Source: Nocardia albiluteola (GTDB lineage: Bacteria > Actinomycetota > Actinomycetes > Mycobacteriales > Mycobacteriaceae). Taken from it: a stretch of DNA of 64,000 bases. Positions 18,726 through 27,514 of this stretch are shown in pieces. The stretch covers positions 248,001-312,000 of the forward strand of contig NZ_JAHKNI010000005.1 of the NCBI RefSeq assembly GCF_018860155.1. Direction: 5' to 3'. The translations under genes were made by a program, and so were the position numbers. Position 1 is the stretch's first letter. Each line of letters begins with the position of its first letter. Under the pieces are notes generated by a model, which did no database searches, was not told the origin of the DNA, and saw only the letters and a list, made by a program, of their open reading frames with translations.

Positions 18726-18880
18726 AGTCGTTTCGCCGGCGCTACGAGCTGGCCGGTTTGGTCAGCGCGGTATGCGGCTTCCGATGACTTGTGCATGCCG
18801 CGCCTGTGTCGGCGTGCGCGAGATCGCATGCGAAAGATGTAGTGCCGGTTGCTGAATCGGTGTGTCCTCAGTGCTGATGG

Positions 18881-19735
18881 TCAGCGCAGATGATCGGTGA
18901 GTGTGCCGTGTTCGCCGAACAGTTCGGCGGTCCAGTGCTCCAGCAGTGCGGTGTTATCGGAGTCGTCGGGGTGGAAACCTGGTTCGGTGTAGGCCGCGAC
19001 TCGGCGTTGAACCGAGCGTGTCAGGAATGGGGAGCGGGGAATCGCGGCGAGGCTGCGCACCAGCCGGATCGGGTTGTAGGTGGCGCGGTCGCCCAGCAGC
19101 GACAGGGTGGAGTTGACCACGATCGCGGTGAAGAACGAGAGCTCGATGCCGCGCATCGCCCAGATCCGGCGTCGTTCGCTGCCGCCGACGGCACGGTAGA
19201 CATCGAAGGCCACCGCGCGGTGCTCGGATTCCTCGATCGCGTGCCACAGCAGCATCGATCGCACCTCGGTGGTGCCCAGCAGGGTTTGGGCGCGCTCGTC
19301 GCTCAACAATGTTTCGGCGAACACCGCGGTGAAGTGTTCGAGCGCCGCGGTGATCGCCAGGCAGGTCAACGGGGAGAACAAGCGCTCGTAGCCTTCCAGC
19401 CTGCGGCGCGTGGTGCGGTCTGCGCGTCGGGTGGGGTAGCCCATCTGTTGCAGGCGTTCGTTCAAGGCGCGGTGTTCGCGACCGTGGGTGACCTCCTGGC
19501 CGATGAATCCTCGCACCTGAGACTTCAGTTCGGGATCGGTGATCTCATCGGCGAAGCGGCGGACCGAGCGGACGAAGAAGTCCTCGCCCTCGGGAAAGGT
19601 CGCTGAGAGGTAGGCGATCACATGGCTCATCACCAGGTCTCCGTCGACGTAGTGCCGGTCGAGTGATCCTGTGGGATAAGCGAATTGGATACGGCGTGCA
19701 CGCACGACACGCTTAGCCGGGTCGGTGGTGTTCAT
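18881..19735 (-). CDS. Predicted diiron metal-dependent hydrolase
   Basis: 284 residues. Matches the predicted metal-dependent hydrolase family PF10118 (COG3687), helical ferritin-like proteins with carboxylate/His metal ligands. The ligand motifs are QEVTHGREHRALN near residue 80, EHFTAVFAE near 135 and AIEESEHRAVAFDVY near 165. Several mycobacterial relatives sit beside TetR regulators, as here. Activity is not established for the family; lipid or hydroxylase-type chemistry has been suggested. It follows the TetR gene on the same strand with 57 bases between them, so it is probably co-transcribed with and controlled by it. Confidence 0.85.
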   Translation of the reverse strand: MNTTDPAKRVVRARRIQFAYPTGSLDRHYVDGDLVMSHVIAYLSATFPEGEDFFVRSVRRFADEITDPELKSQVRGFIGQEVTHGREHRALNERLQQMGYPTRRADRTTRRRLEGYERLFSPLTCLAITAALEHFTAVFAETLLSDERAQTLLGTTEVRSMLLWHAIEESEHRAVAFDVYRAVGGSERRRIWAMRGIELSFFTAIVVNSTLSLLGDRATYNPIRLVRSLAAIPRSPFLTRSVQRRVAAYTEPGFHPDDSDNTALLEHWTAELFGEHGTLTDHLR

Positions 19736-19792
19736 GGAGGTTCCCCCCTCGGTGGTTGCCGATATTCGGTTGGTGGCGAAACAGAAGACCGT

Positions 19793-20434
19793 TCATCGGC
19801 TGCGACCCGATGGTGGTGTGGTGGTGTCGAGGTAGGCGCGGATCATCGACTTGAACCCGTCGAGGACCGCTGCGGTGCGAAACGGCTCGTAGCCGTCGAT
19901 GGATCGGGCTGTCGCTAGGCCGGTGAGCAGCGCGTAGACCAGGTGCAGCCCGACTGCCGAGTCGAGCTTGCCGTGTGAGTCGGTGTCGGGGAACAACTGC
20001 TCGTAAAGCCGTTCGCTGGCGAGCATGAACTGCCGGTCGATCTCGATCACCGGGGCCGTCAGGTCCGGGTCGGTTCTGGCCGCCACCCACAACTCGTGCC
20101 ATGCGGTGAAAGTTGGCCGGGTATACATCGACCACAACAGATCGATCGCCACATCGAGCCGGTCCGCTGACGGGTCCACATCGGCCATCAGCGCCCCGTA
20201 GTCCTCGATTCTGCGACCGAACGAGTGCGCCACCGCGGCGGTCAGGAGATCGGCCTTGGTGGGGAAGTGGTGCAGCAGCGCGCCCAACGACACACCCGCA
20301 CGGCGAGCGACCTCGGTTGTGGTGGTGGCCTTGAACCCGACCTCCACCAGCGCCTCGAACGTCGCGTCGAGCAAAGCACGCCGGGTATCGGCTGTCCGCT
20401 CGGCCTGCGTTCTTCGGATACGAGGTGATGGCAC
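19793..20434 (-). CDS. TetR-family regulator
   Basis: 213 residues from GTG 20434; a TTG at 20470 would add 12 residues but is less likely. The N-terminal helix-turn-helix is clear (LLDATFEALVEVGFKATTTT, then VARRAGVSLGALLHHF and PTKADLLTAAV). The ligand domain contains TAWHELWVAARTDPDL, typical of nocardial and mycobacterial TetR proteins that accompany lipid-metabolism genes. It heads a two-gene unit with the diiron hydrolase, suggesting autoregulation. Confidence 0.88.
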   Translation of the reverse strand: MPSPRIRRTQAERTADTRRALLDATFEALVEVGFKATTTTEVARRAGVSLGALLHHFPTKADLLTAAVAHSFGRRIEDYGALMADVDPSADRLDVAIDLLWSMYTRPTFTAWHELWVAARTDPDLTAPVIEIDRQFMLASERLYEQLFPDTDSHGKLDSAVGLHLVYALLTGLATARSIDGYEPFRTAAVLDGFKSMIRAYLDTTTPPSGRSR

Positions 20435-20772
20435 CCGCCGAGCCTGACATGACTTACCATAAACCGTCAATGTTTCTTGTAACTTCGCACGGCGAGCTCG
20501 AATGCTGCCTCGCGCGCTTCCGGCTCGTGCCCGGACCAGACTCGGCTGACAATGTCGTGTAATCGGCTGCTACAGGGCGTATCGAGCCTGATGCTGGGCG
20601 CTCCACTCATGATCAGAGGTTATTCTGCTTCGGAACTTGACTCGGGTAGGTGATGGCAGCCTCTCGTCCTTTGTCTAGGTATCGGAAGCGGTTGTGCGCC
20701 AATGGTATTCACCGTTCGTCGAATCTTCGGAAAGTGGCGGTTGATCACGCCCGCTGGCCGATGTCAAGGGGT

Positions 20773-20836
20773 GAGTTCAGGTTCAACGTGTAAGCGGTTA
20801 CCGCCTGGCGTTCGGCCCGCAGCGTTCTGTGCCGCG
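20773..20836. repeat. Direct repeat A, copy 2 (orphan ychF tail)
   Basis: 62 of 64 bases match 16701-16764. It still reads as the ychF C-terminus EFRFNV and stop, but nothing upstream resembles ychF. It is therefore a detached gene tail, not a second gene. Confidence 0.85.
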
Positions 20837-20850
20837 GGTTCGTCTCTGAC

Positions 20851-20902
20851 ACAAGACATGTGGCGTTGTCTGTCGGCAGGATGGGGTCCTGACAACAGAC
20901 GA
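20851..20902. repeat. Direct repeat B, copy 1 (hairpin element)
   Basis: 52 bases matching 29945-29996 with one mismatch, same orientation. The core can fold: CAGGA and TCCTG pair around TGGGG, extended by a second stem between TGTCTG-like and CAGAC-like sequence. It lies about 160 bases before the RidA gene. Confidence 0.85.
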
Positions 20903-21064
20903 AGTGCACGACTATCGGTGCACGCTGAGGGCTTCGGTGAACCATCTGAAGGCGGGCACACCGGGGTTTACACGGTCGACTGGGGCTTGGTCCTGTAGTG
21001 CGAGTCGGGGTGGTGGTGTCGACCGTGGTGCGATCCTGGCCGCGGAGCTTTACGGTCGAGTCTT

Positions 21065-21472
21065 GTGAAGATCGAACGTAATCCGCGGGAAGTTCATGCG
21101 CCGGTGGCGGCGTATACGCACCAGATCGAGGTCGGGCCAGGCGGGCGGTGGCTGGTGTTGTCCGGGCAGATCGGTATGCGCGTCGACGGCTCGGTGCCGG
21201 ACTCGGCGGTCGAGCAGATCGCGGTAGCGCTCGAGAACGTGCGGCACAATCTGTCGGCGGCGGGCATGAGTGTCGCGGATCTGGTGAAGGTGACCGTGTA
21301 CCTGGTCGGCGAAGTCGACAACGAAGGCCGACGCGCGGCTTTTGCCGAGTTCTTCGGTTCGCATTCGCCGTGTATGACGCTGATGTACGTGAGCGGCTTG
21401 GCTTCTCCGGCGTTTCGGGTGGAGATCGATGCCATGGCCTGGTCGGGCGATGGCGACAAGGAACGGCGGTGA
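21065..21472 (+). CDS. RidA-family protein
   Basis: 135 residues from GTG 21065. RidA/YjgF proteins are small trimers; the archetype hydrolyses reactive enamines and imines released by PLP enzymes. The fold is evident from LVLSGQIGMR, VRHNLSAAGMSVADLVKVTVYL and the closing RVEIDAMAWSG. The active-site arginine of the deaminating group (in ARSCVEV of E. coli) appears to be missing: this position reads SPCMTLMYVSGL. It probably belongs to a non-deaminase Rid subgroup, perhaps a lyase or binding protein. The next gene, 149 bases on, is a large kinase-regulator. Confidence 0.85.
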   Translation: MKIERNPREVHAPVAAYTHQIEVGPGGRWLVLSGQIGMRVDGSVPDSAVEQIAVALENVRHNLSAAGMSVADLVKVTVYLVGEVDNEGRRAAFAEFFGSHSPCMTLMYVSGLASPAFRVEIDAMAWSGDGDKERR

Positions 21473-21621
21473 CCTGGGCAAGTGCAAAGCGCTACATGCC
21501 GTGCCGCATCCGTTGAATAGCTGGATGCCCGCTCGTCATGGGCGATAGGCTGGGCACAGTCGAAAGGTGAGTCGATCATGTCCGGTGCTCACAGCCATAC
21601 CGAGAGGATTGCGCGCGGCTG

Positions 21622-24600
21622 ATGATCGACGATGCCGCGAACCGAACCCGCCGTCACGTGAACATGACGGTAGCGGAGGAGTTGCATGCAGTCGGCTTCG
21701 AGGATGCCGAAGAGATCGGTCGCGGCGGTTTCGGCGCAGTTTATCGCTGTCGGCAGGTGGGGTTGAATCGCACGGTTGCGGTGAAGGTCCTGACCGGGGA
21801 ATTGGATGAGGAGAACCAGGCGCGGTTCGTGCGGGAGCAGCGGGCAATGGGCGGGCTGACCGGGCATCCCAATATCGCCACCGTGCTGGAGGTCGGTGTC
21901 ACCAGCGCCGGGCGGCCCTATCTGGTCATGCCGTATTACCCCTTGGACTCGCTGGATGCGCTGATCCGGCGGGGCGGTCCGCTTCCGGTGGAGGACGTGC
22001 TGCGGATCGGGGCCGGGATCGCCGGGGCACTCGAGGGTGCGCATCGGGTGGGCATCGTGCATCGCGATGTGAAGCCGGGCAATATTCTGTTCACCGATTA
22101 CGGCGAACCCGCCCTGACCGACTTCGGAATCGCGCGCATCCCAGGCGGGTTCGAAACGGCTGCCGACATTGTGTCGGCATCGCCGGCGTTCACCGCGCCG
22201 GAGGTGCTCGAGGGCCGCACTCCGACTCCCGCCACCGATGTCTACGGGCTCGGTGCCACCTTGTTCTGCGCGCTGACCGGGCATGCTGCCTATGAGCGGC
22301 GCAGCGGCGAGCAACTGGTGGCCCAGTTCGTGCGGATCGGTGAGGGGCCGGTGGCGGACCTGCGCGATAGCGGCTTCCCCGCCGAGGTGTGCGCCGTCGT
22401 GGAATCGTCGATGCACCGCGATCCTGAGCAGCGGCCCTCCGCAGCGGAGCTCGGCGAGGCCATCCGGCAGGTGCAGCAGCGCTGCGGCTACCCGGCAGGC
22501 GGGATGGCCCTGCGCAGCGGTCCCGCCGCCGCTCGCGACGACGAGCCGCAGAACCGTCAGCCGACCTCGTCACAGACCATAGGACGCACCGGCAACGCGC
22601 TGCCCGAGTTGACCAGCTTCGTCAACAGACACGCTGAGCTGACCGAGCTCAAGCGCCTCCTGACGGTGTCGAGGCTGGTGACGCTGGCCGGGATGGGCGG
22701 CGTGGGCAAGACCCGACTGGCGCTGCGGGCGGCCTCGGCTGCTCGACGCGATTTCGCCGATGGGGTGTGGGCGATCGATCTGGCCGACGTGCGTGATCCG
22801 TCGCTGGTTGCTCCCATCGTCGCCGCCGCGCTGGGCGTGCGGGTCGATTCGGCCCGGCCGGTCCACGACACGCTGGTCGAGTTACTGCGATCCCGTGAAA
22901 CCCTGCTCGTCGTAGACAATTGCGAGCAGGTTGCCGAGTCGATGGCAAGCCTGGCCGAGACATTGTTGTCGGAGTGTCCAGGATTGCGGATCCTGGTCAC
23001 CAGCCGCGAGCCGCTGGATATCGGTGGAGAAGCGGTGCGGCGACTGCCGCCGCTGAGCGTTCCTGCCGCCGACCGCAAGCCGACGCTGCGAGAGCTGCGC
23101 AAATACGATGCGGTGACGCTGTTCGCCGATCGCGCCGCGGCAGTCGTGCCCGGCTTCGCGCTGACCGATGAGAACAAGGCCGCGGTGGGCGGGATCTGTT
23201 CCCGGCTGGACGGGTTGCCACTGGCGATCGAACTCGCGGCGGCTCGGATGCGCACCATGTCGCCGGACCAGATTCTGCAGCGGCTCACCGACCGGTTCGC
23301 GCTGCTCACCCGGGGCCACCGCACCGCGCCGACACGGCAGCAGACCCTGCGGTGGTGCATCGACTGGAGCTATCAGCTGTGCACCCCGGCCGAGCAGCGG
23401 CTGTGGGCCCGGTTGTCGGTGTTCGCCGGTGGTTTCGAACTCGACGCCGTCGAGGCGGTGTGCGGTGCCGATACCGAGGCGGCAGAGCTGCTCGATGTGC
23501 TGTCCTGGCTGGTGGACAAATCGGTTGTGATCAGGGAAGAACCCCAGGGTGTGGTCCGCTTCCGGATGCTCGACACCGTACGGGACTACGGGCAGGACAA
23601 GCTGCGAGAGGCCGGTGCGGAGGAGGATCTGCAGCGTCGGCACCGGGACTGGTACCAACTGCTGGTGCTCGATGCCGAGGCCGACTGGATCAGCGACCGG
23701 CAACTCGACTGGATGTCCCGGCTCGATCGCGAGCAGGGGAACATCCGTGCAGTGCTCGAATTCTGCATGTCCGACCCGACCGAGCAGTCAGCCGAAGCGG
23801 GGCTGCGCATCACCGCCGCCTCCTTTGTGTTCTGGAGTTTCCGCGGCTTGTTCGGTGAAGGCCGCCGCTGGCTCGACCGCGCCCAGGCCCATCCCTGCGC
23901 TCGTTCGACAGCCGACCAGGTCCGGGCGCTGCACGCCAGCGTCTTCATGGCCACGCGGCAATGGGACCTCGAGACGGCAGCCACCCTGCTCGCGCAGGTG
24001 CGTGTGCTCGCCGAGCGCGATCCCACGCCCATGAATCAGGCGCTGATCGCCTATGCGGAGGGCGATCTAGCTCTCTATCTAGATGAGCCCGCGCGCGCGG
24101 TGTCGTGTATCAATGGGGCCATCGAGGTGCTGAGCTCCGACCCGCGAGGGGGTCTGCACGTTGCTGCGTTGCTGTTGCTCGGTGTGGCGTACGCGCAGCA
24201 GGGCGACACCGGACGGGCAGTCGAGTGCTATCAGCAGATCCTGTCCATCACAGAGGCGGCCGGCGAGTTGTTGTTCCGGTCGACCGCTCTCGGGATGACC
24301 GGAATCGCGGCGTGGCAGCAGGGTGAGAACTCCCGCGCACAGGATCTGCTGCGGGAATCGCTGCGGCTCAACCAGCGCGTGCGCAGCCTTCTCGTCGCGG
24401 CGCTCGATCTCGAAGTGCTGGCGTGGATCGCGGCCGGCACCGACGACCAGCGAGCCGCCGTGCTGATGGGCGCTGCGGCGAATATGATGCGGACCGCCCC
24501 CGGCGCGGCGATCTACTTCCCGCAGATGGTCGAGGCCCACCTCGACTGCGAGCGTGTCGTGCGTCGCGCACTCGGTGAAGCGCGCTTCGATGCGGCGTGG

Positions 24601-24885
24601 CGACGCGGCCGGGCAATGAGAATCAACGCTGCGGTCGCCTACGCGCTGAACGAAGAGCAACCGGCCGGCACGCCACCCGTCAGCCGGCCGACATTGACCA
24701 AACGTGAACGCCAGGTGGCGGACCTGGTCGCCGAAGGGCTCACCAACAAGCAGATTGCATCCCGGCTGGTGATCTCCCAGCGCACCGCAGATGCCCACGT
24801 CGCGAACATCCTGGCCAAGCTCGAGTTAACCTCTCGCACCCAGATCGCGACCTGGATCGGAGACGCGGCCAGACACGAGAGCTGA
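21622..24885 (+). CDS. PknK-like Ser/Thr kinase-ATPase-LuxR regulator
   Basis: 1087 residues from ATG 21622 (ATG 21661 is an alternative). The domains resemble mycobacterial PknK. A eukaryotic-type kinase spans about 28-290, with glycine loop GRGGFGAVY, catalytic Lys in VAVKVL, HRDVKPGN and DFG. A signalling NTPase follows with Walker A GMGGVGKT near residue 360. A helical TPR-like middle and a C-terminal LuxR helix-turn-helix (about 1027-1080, LTKRERQVADLVAEGLTNKQ) complete it. All kinase catalytic residues seem present. It should be a cytosolic one-protein signalling device whose DNA binding may be modulated by phosphorylation. No nearby gene is an obvious target. Confidence 0.92.
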   Translation: MIDDAANRTRRHVNMTVAEELHAVGFEDAEEIGRGGFGAVYRCRQVGLNRTVAVKVLTGELDEENQARFVREQRAMGGLTGHPNIATVLEVGVTSAGRPYLVMPYYPLDSLDALIRRGGPLPVEDVLRIGAGIAGALEGAHRVGIVHRDVKPGNILFTDYGEPALTDFGIARIPGGFETAADIVSASPAFTAPEVLEGRTPTPATDVYGLGATLFCALTGHAAYERRSGEQLVAQFVRIGEGPVADLRDSGFPAEVCAVVESSMHRDPEQRPSAAELGEAIRQVQQRCGYPAGGMALRSGPAAARDDEPQNRQPTSSQTIGRTGNALPELTSFVNRHAELTELKRLLTVSRLVTLAGMGGVGKTRLALRAASAARRDFADGVWAIDLADVRDPSLVAPIVAAALGVRVDSARPVHDTLVELLRSRETLLVVDNCEQVAESMASLAETLLSECPGLRILVTSREPLDIGGEAVRRLPPLSVPAADRKPTLRELRKYDAVTLFADRAAAVVPGFALTDENKAAVGGICSRLDGLPLAIELAAARMRTMSPDQILQRLTDRFALLTRGHRTAPTRQQTLRWCIDWSYQLCTPAEQRLWARLSVFAGGFELDAVEAVCGADTEAAELLDVLSWLVDKSVVIREEPQGVVRFRMLDTVRDYGQDKLREAGAEEDLQRRHRDWYQLLVLDAEADWISDRQLDWMSRLDREQGNIRAVLEFCMSDPTEQSAEAGLRITAASFVFWSFRGLFGEGRRWLDRAQAHPCARSTADQVRALHASVFMATRQWDLETAATLLAQVRVLAERDPTPMNQALIAYAEGDLALYLDEPARAVSCINGAIEVLSSDPRGGLHVAALLLLGVAYAQQGDTGRAVECYQQILSITEAAGELLFRSTALGMTGIAAWQQGENSRAQDLLRESLRLNQRVRSLLVAALDLEVLAWIAAGTDDQRAAVLMGAAANMMRTAPGAAIYFPQMVEAHLDCERVVRRALGEARFDAAWRRGRAMRINAAVAYALNEEQPAGTPPVSRPTLTKRERQVADLVAEGLTNKQIASRLVISQRTADAHVANILAKLELTSRTQIATWIGDAARHES

Positions 24886-25182
24886 TCGCGTGCCCGCTAC
24901 CACCAGGGCTCGAATCGTGGTACAGCCGACCGGTCACTGTGTCGTCGAGAAGGCGACGTCTCCCCGATCGTGGCACCGGTTGCGTGCTACAGCAGTCGCG
25001 CCGGATTCCGTTCGGCTGCACCACTACCCCGGCGTAGGAAGCTGGAGTACCCCGGCATAGCCCAGGGTCAGTGTTTCTCGGTCAGGTGGGGCGCCGACCG
25101 GAGACGGCACTCGGTCGGGAGAGCCGGCCCGGTTGCTGCACCCCAACCGAACCGGTCCTGTGGCCTTCGCGCCGGGCTACCT
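24886..25182. other. 297-base gap between converging genes
   Basis: No gene. A weak hairpin, CCGACCG (25094-25100) and CGGTCGG (25112-25118), is the only candidate terminator. Confidence 0.4.
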
Positions 25183-26031
25183 TCAGCTGATCAGTTGACC
25201 AGCGAGGGTTCGTAGTCCCGGCATGGGCCCCTCGCCTTCTCCGGGCAGGACCTGGATGGCGACATGGTCCGCGCCGGCAGCGAAGTGGCCGGCCAATCCG
25301 GCGGCGATCGTTTCGGGCGTCCCGTGCAGGACCAGGTCGTCGATCAGCCGATCGCTGCCGTCGCCGGCGACGTCGGTCTCGTCGTAGCCCTGCCGCAGGA
25401 GGTTGTTGACGTAGTTGGAGAGTCGCAGGTAGGGATTGCTGACGAAGGCGCGGCCACGCCGGCGAGCCTCCGTGGTGTCCGTGTCGACGACCACCGTGTG
25501 CTCGGGGGCGAGCAGCGAGCCCGGGCCGAGGAGGCGGCGGGCTTGCTGGGTGTGGCCGGGCACCGTCAGATATGGGTGGGTTCCGGCGGCGCGGTCGGCG
25601 GCCAGGCGCAGCGTTCGCGGTCCGAGCGCGGCGAGGACGCGACGGTCCCGGGGATGTCCTTCGGCGTCCAGGGCGTCGAGGAACGATTCCATGTGCTGGT
25701 ATGGGGAACGATAGCCGGTCACCGATTCCGGGTGGCCGATTCCGATGCCCAGCAGGAAACGACCAGGATGGCGAGCCTCCAGGCGGTCACAGGACTTGGC
25801 CAGCGCGGTCGGGTCGTTGGTCCACATGTTGACGATCGCGGTCGCCACGACGACGTGTCTGGTCGCGTCCAGGACCTGTTCGACCAAACGAAGCTCGCTC
25901 TCGTCACGCTGCCCCAGGCCGAGCCACACGGCGCCGTAGCCCAGCGCCTCGGCCTCGACCGCGTAGCCGATGCGGCTGGGATCGTCGTACACGGGGTGGA
26001 GCCAGGCTCCATACCTACCGAGTGTGATCAT
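25183..26031 (-). CDS. F420-dependent LLM-class oxidoreductase
   Basis: 282 residues. Luciferase-like monooxygenase fold of the actinobacterial F420-dependent subgroup. Typical elements are YAVEAEALGYGAVWLG at the N-terminus, VVVATAIVNMW, then HPGRFLLGIGIGHPESV and the C-terminal IAAGLAGHFAAGADHVAIQV. In mycobacteria and nocardiae such enzymes transfer hydride from F420H2 to diverse substrates. MerR-type operator sequences lie about 140-190 bases upstream, inside the 3' end of the merR gene, so the adjacent regulator probably controls it. Confidence 0.88.
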   Translation of the reverse strand: MITLGRYGAWLHPVYDDPSRIGYAVEAEALGYGAVWLGLGQRDESELRLVEQVLDATRHVVVATAIVNMWTNDPTALAKSCDRLEARHPGRFLLGIGIGHPESVTGYRSPYQHMESFLDALDAEGHPRDRRVLAALGPRTLRLAADRAAGTHPYLTVPGHTQQARRLLGPGSLLAPEHTVVVDTDTTEARRRGRAFVSNPYLRLSNYVNNLLRQGYDETDVAGDGSDRLIDDLVLHGTPETIAAGLAGHFAAGADHVAIQVLPGEGEGPMPGLRTLAGQLIS

Positions 26032-26156
26032 TGTGCTGTCTCCTCTCTCAGTGCTCGATGACCGGGTTCGCCAATGCGCCCGCCCCGCAACGTGAATCGG
26101 AATTGCAGATCGACGACGCCACCGGGGAGGTCACCGTCGAGGCGGTGTACTGGTGT

Positions 26157-27050
26157 TCAGCACTCAGGTTGGGGTCTCCCGTTAGGGGAGGGTCGAGCCG
26201 ACCGTTCCGGGAGGGTCCCCTCGTTGCCGGTCTGACCATCGGACCTGAAGATCGGCCAGCCGACTTCGATGACGAGGTCTTCTTCCCGGGACACTTCGAG
26301 CGGGTTGCGCAGGTAGTACTCGCGCAGTGCCCCTTCGATGCCGATCTCGTGCCGCGCTGCGTAGGTGCCGAGATCGCCGTAGGTCAGGTCGATGGTGTCC
26401 AGCGGGCCGTGGTGCGTGGCGATCACGAGTTCGGCGCCGGGCACGACGAGCGACTCGACCCGGCCGACCGGACGTGCGACCTCGTCGACCGGAACGAACA
26501 GCGTTGCTTCGCCATGCTCGTTCAGGTACAACTCGCTGGTGAACACGCCTCCGCTCGGTCCACTGGGGTGCAGTTTCTGGGCCGTGGCAAGGCCGTAGAG
26601 CTCGCCCAGCGCGCCGTGCCACCAGCTCAGTACGTCCTCGCGGTCGACGATCTCGCGAATGCCGATCGCGGGCTGGGCGGCGACGGTACGGTGCTCGATA
26701 TCCGACCCGCTCGCCGGCCGGTTCAACAGGTCGCGTAGTGCTTCGACCGCACTCTGCGTCAGGGATAGCTGGTGCTCCAGCCGGGCGAGGTGCGCGGTGA
26801 TCAACTGGTTGCGCGCGGCGGCGTCCTGGGTGGCCAAGACGGCTTTCACGTCGGGTATCGGCATGTCGAGATTGCGCAGTCGGACGATCACCTGTGCGGT
26901 CGGGACCTGGTCGAGCGAGTAGTAGCGGTACCCGGTGTCGTGGCCGATGTGCATCGGCGCGAGCAACCCCACGTCGTGGTAATGGCGCAGCGTCTTGACG
27001 CTGAGGTGGGTCACCCGGGAGAACTCGCCGATCGTCAGGCCCTCGCGCAT
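26157..27050 (-). CDS. MerR-family regulator with effector-binding domain
   Basis: 297 residues from ATG 27050. The N-terminal winged helix is plain (LTIGEFSRVTHLSVKTLRHY, then GYRYYSLDQV). A dimerising helix (about 78-118) and a GyrI-like effector-binding domain (about 130-270) follow, as in BltR/TipA-type multidrug sensors. The last 25 residues are encoded across the operator of the next gene and are unlikely to be conserved. A near-perfect palindrome ends 14 bases upstream of the ATG and a -10-like GATACT lies only six bases before it, suggesting a leaderless, self-controlled transcript. Confidence 0.9.
   Translation of the reverse strand: MREGLTIGEFSRVTHLSVKTLRHYHDVGLLAPMHIGHDTGYRYYSLDQVPTAQVIVRLRNLDMPIPDVKAVLATQDAAARNQLITAHLARLEHQLSLTQSAVEALRDLLNRPASGSDIEHRTVAAQPAIGIREIVDREDVLSWWHGALGELYGLATAQKLHPSGPSGGVFTSELYLNEHGEATLFVPVDEVARPVGRVESLVVPGAELVIATHHGPLDTIDLTYGDLGTYAARHEIGIEGALREYYLRNPLEVSREEDLVIEVGWPIFRSDGQTGNEGTLPERSARPSPNGRPQPEC
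26173..26218 (-). promoter_or_regulatory. MerR operator upstream of the F420 enzyme gene
   Basis: On the minus strand GACCCTCCCCTAACGGGAG (within 26173-26194) nearly repeats the operator in front of merR. A further half-site GACCCTCCC (26202-26218) lies just upstream. The palindrome falls inside the 3' end of merR and points at the oxidoreductase gene. Confidence 0.6.
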
Positions 27051-27063
27051 GGTCCCAGTATCA

Positions 27064-27084
27064 ACTCTCCCGTTACGGGAGGGT
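27064..27084 (-). promoter_or_regulatory. MerR operator in its own promoter
   Basis: CTCCCGT-T-ACGGGAG (27067-27081) is a perfect 7-1-7 palindrome; outer bases extend it to 21 bases (ACTC..GGGT). This sequence type is the usual actinobacterial MerR box. It overlaps the expected -35/-10 spacer of the merR promoter. Confidence 0.75.
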
Positions 27085-27102
27085 CCAGTGCACCGCCGGG
27101 GG

Positions 27103-27127
27103 TTGACACTCCGGTGACCGGATGGTC
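27103..27127 (+). promoter_or_regulatory. Promoter with MerR-like operator for the monooxygenase gene
   Basis: A consensus -35 TTGACA (27103-27108) runs into the inverted repeat GACACTCCGGT-G-ACCGGATGGTC (27105-27127), whose arms match at nine of eleven positions. The half-site pattern resembles the merR box. It lies about 70 bases before the monooxygenase start and points toward it. Confidence 0.6.
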
Positions 27128-27193
27128 GAGCGTGGTACTCACGCCCCGCAGTCCACGTAACGGACGCCGCGAACACCACGAAGGGAGCATCCG

Positions 27194-27514
27194 ATGAGCA
27201 CGACTGTGGTGACCGAGTTCTTCGCCCGGCCAGGCCGCGGCGATGACGTGGCGAAACTCCTCCTGGAGATCCTCCGGGTGAGTCTCGAGCACGCAGGATG
27301 CGAGGACATTCGTATCCTGCGCGACGAGGATGACGTCGACCATGTCGCTGGGCTGACCCGGTGGACCGAGCGGCACAACTACACCGACTACCTCGACTGG
27401 CGTACCGAGCATGGCTTCACCGCCACCTTCGAAGCGATGTTGACCCAGCCGCTGGTCATCCATTACTACGACGAGGTCTTCCAGGGCGAGGGGATCGCGC
27501 TACGCAACCGCTGA
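27194..27514 (+). CDS. Antibiotic-biosynthesis-monooxygenase-like protein
   Basis: 106 residues from ATG 27194, preceded by GAAGGGAG. Small alpha/beta ferredoxin-like ABM fold: an N-terminal strand TTVVTEFFARPG, a helix DDVAKLLLEILRVSLEHAG, then CEDIRILRDEDD and WTERHNYTDYLDWR. Such proteins act as dimeric cofactor-free oxygenases or as subunits. It is divergent from merR and has a MerR-like operator in its promoter, so it is probably induced with the F420 enzyme. The SnoaL-like gene follows after 122 bases. Confidence 0.82.
   Translation: MSTTVVTEFFARPGRGDDVAKLLLEILRVSLEHAGCEDIRILRDEDDVDHVAGLTRWTERHNYTDYLDWRTEHGFTATFEAMLTQPLVIHYYDEVFQGEGIALRNR

Larger units (their letters stand above)
18298..18880. 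other. 583-base gap holding repeats, no convincing gene
   Basis: No frame here has gene-like length, start and codon use. It holds a 20-base tandem duplication (18386-18425), the second copy of repeat C (18668-18694) and a strong hairpin (18697-18725). GC is lower than in the neighbours around 18380-18440. A 61-codon minus-strand frame ending at 18435 encodes CMVCH and looks like a possible gene remnant but cannot be assigned. Confidence 0.6.
20435..21064. other. 630-base intergenic junction with two repeats
   Basis: No gene seen. It contains copy 2 of repeat A (20773-20836) and, 14 bases further, copy 1 of repeat B (20851-20902). It is the shared junction of a 4.1-kb and a 9.1-kb repeat-bracketed block. 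The part next to the TetR start is AT-richer and should contain its promoter. Confidence 0.6.

Noticed and set aside
20764..20961. Minus-strand frame containing a peptide repeated near 29.95 kb
   Set aside because: The shared peptide arises only because repeat B is translated by chance in both places; no start signal or coding bias.
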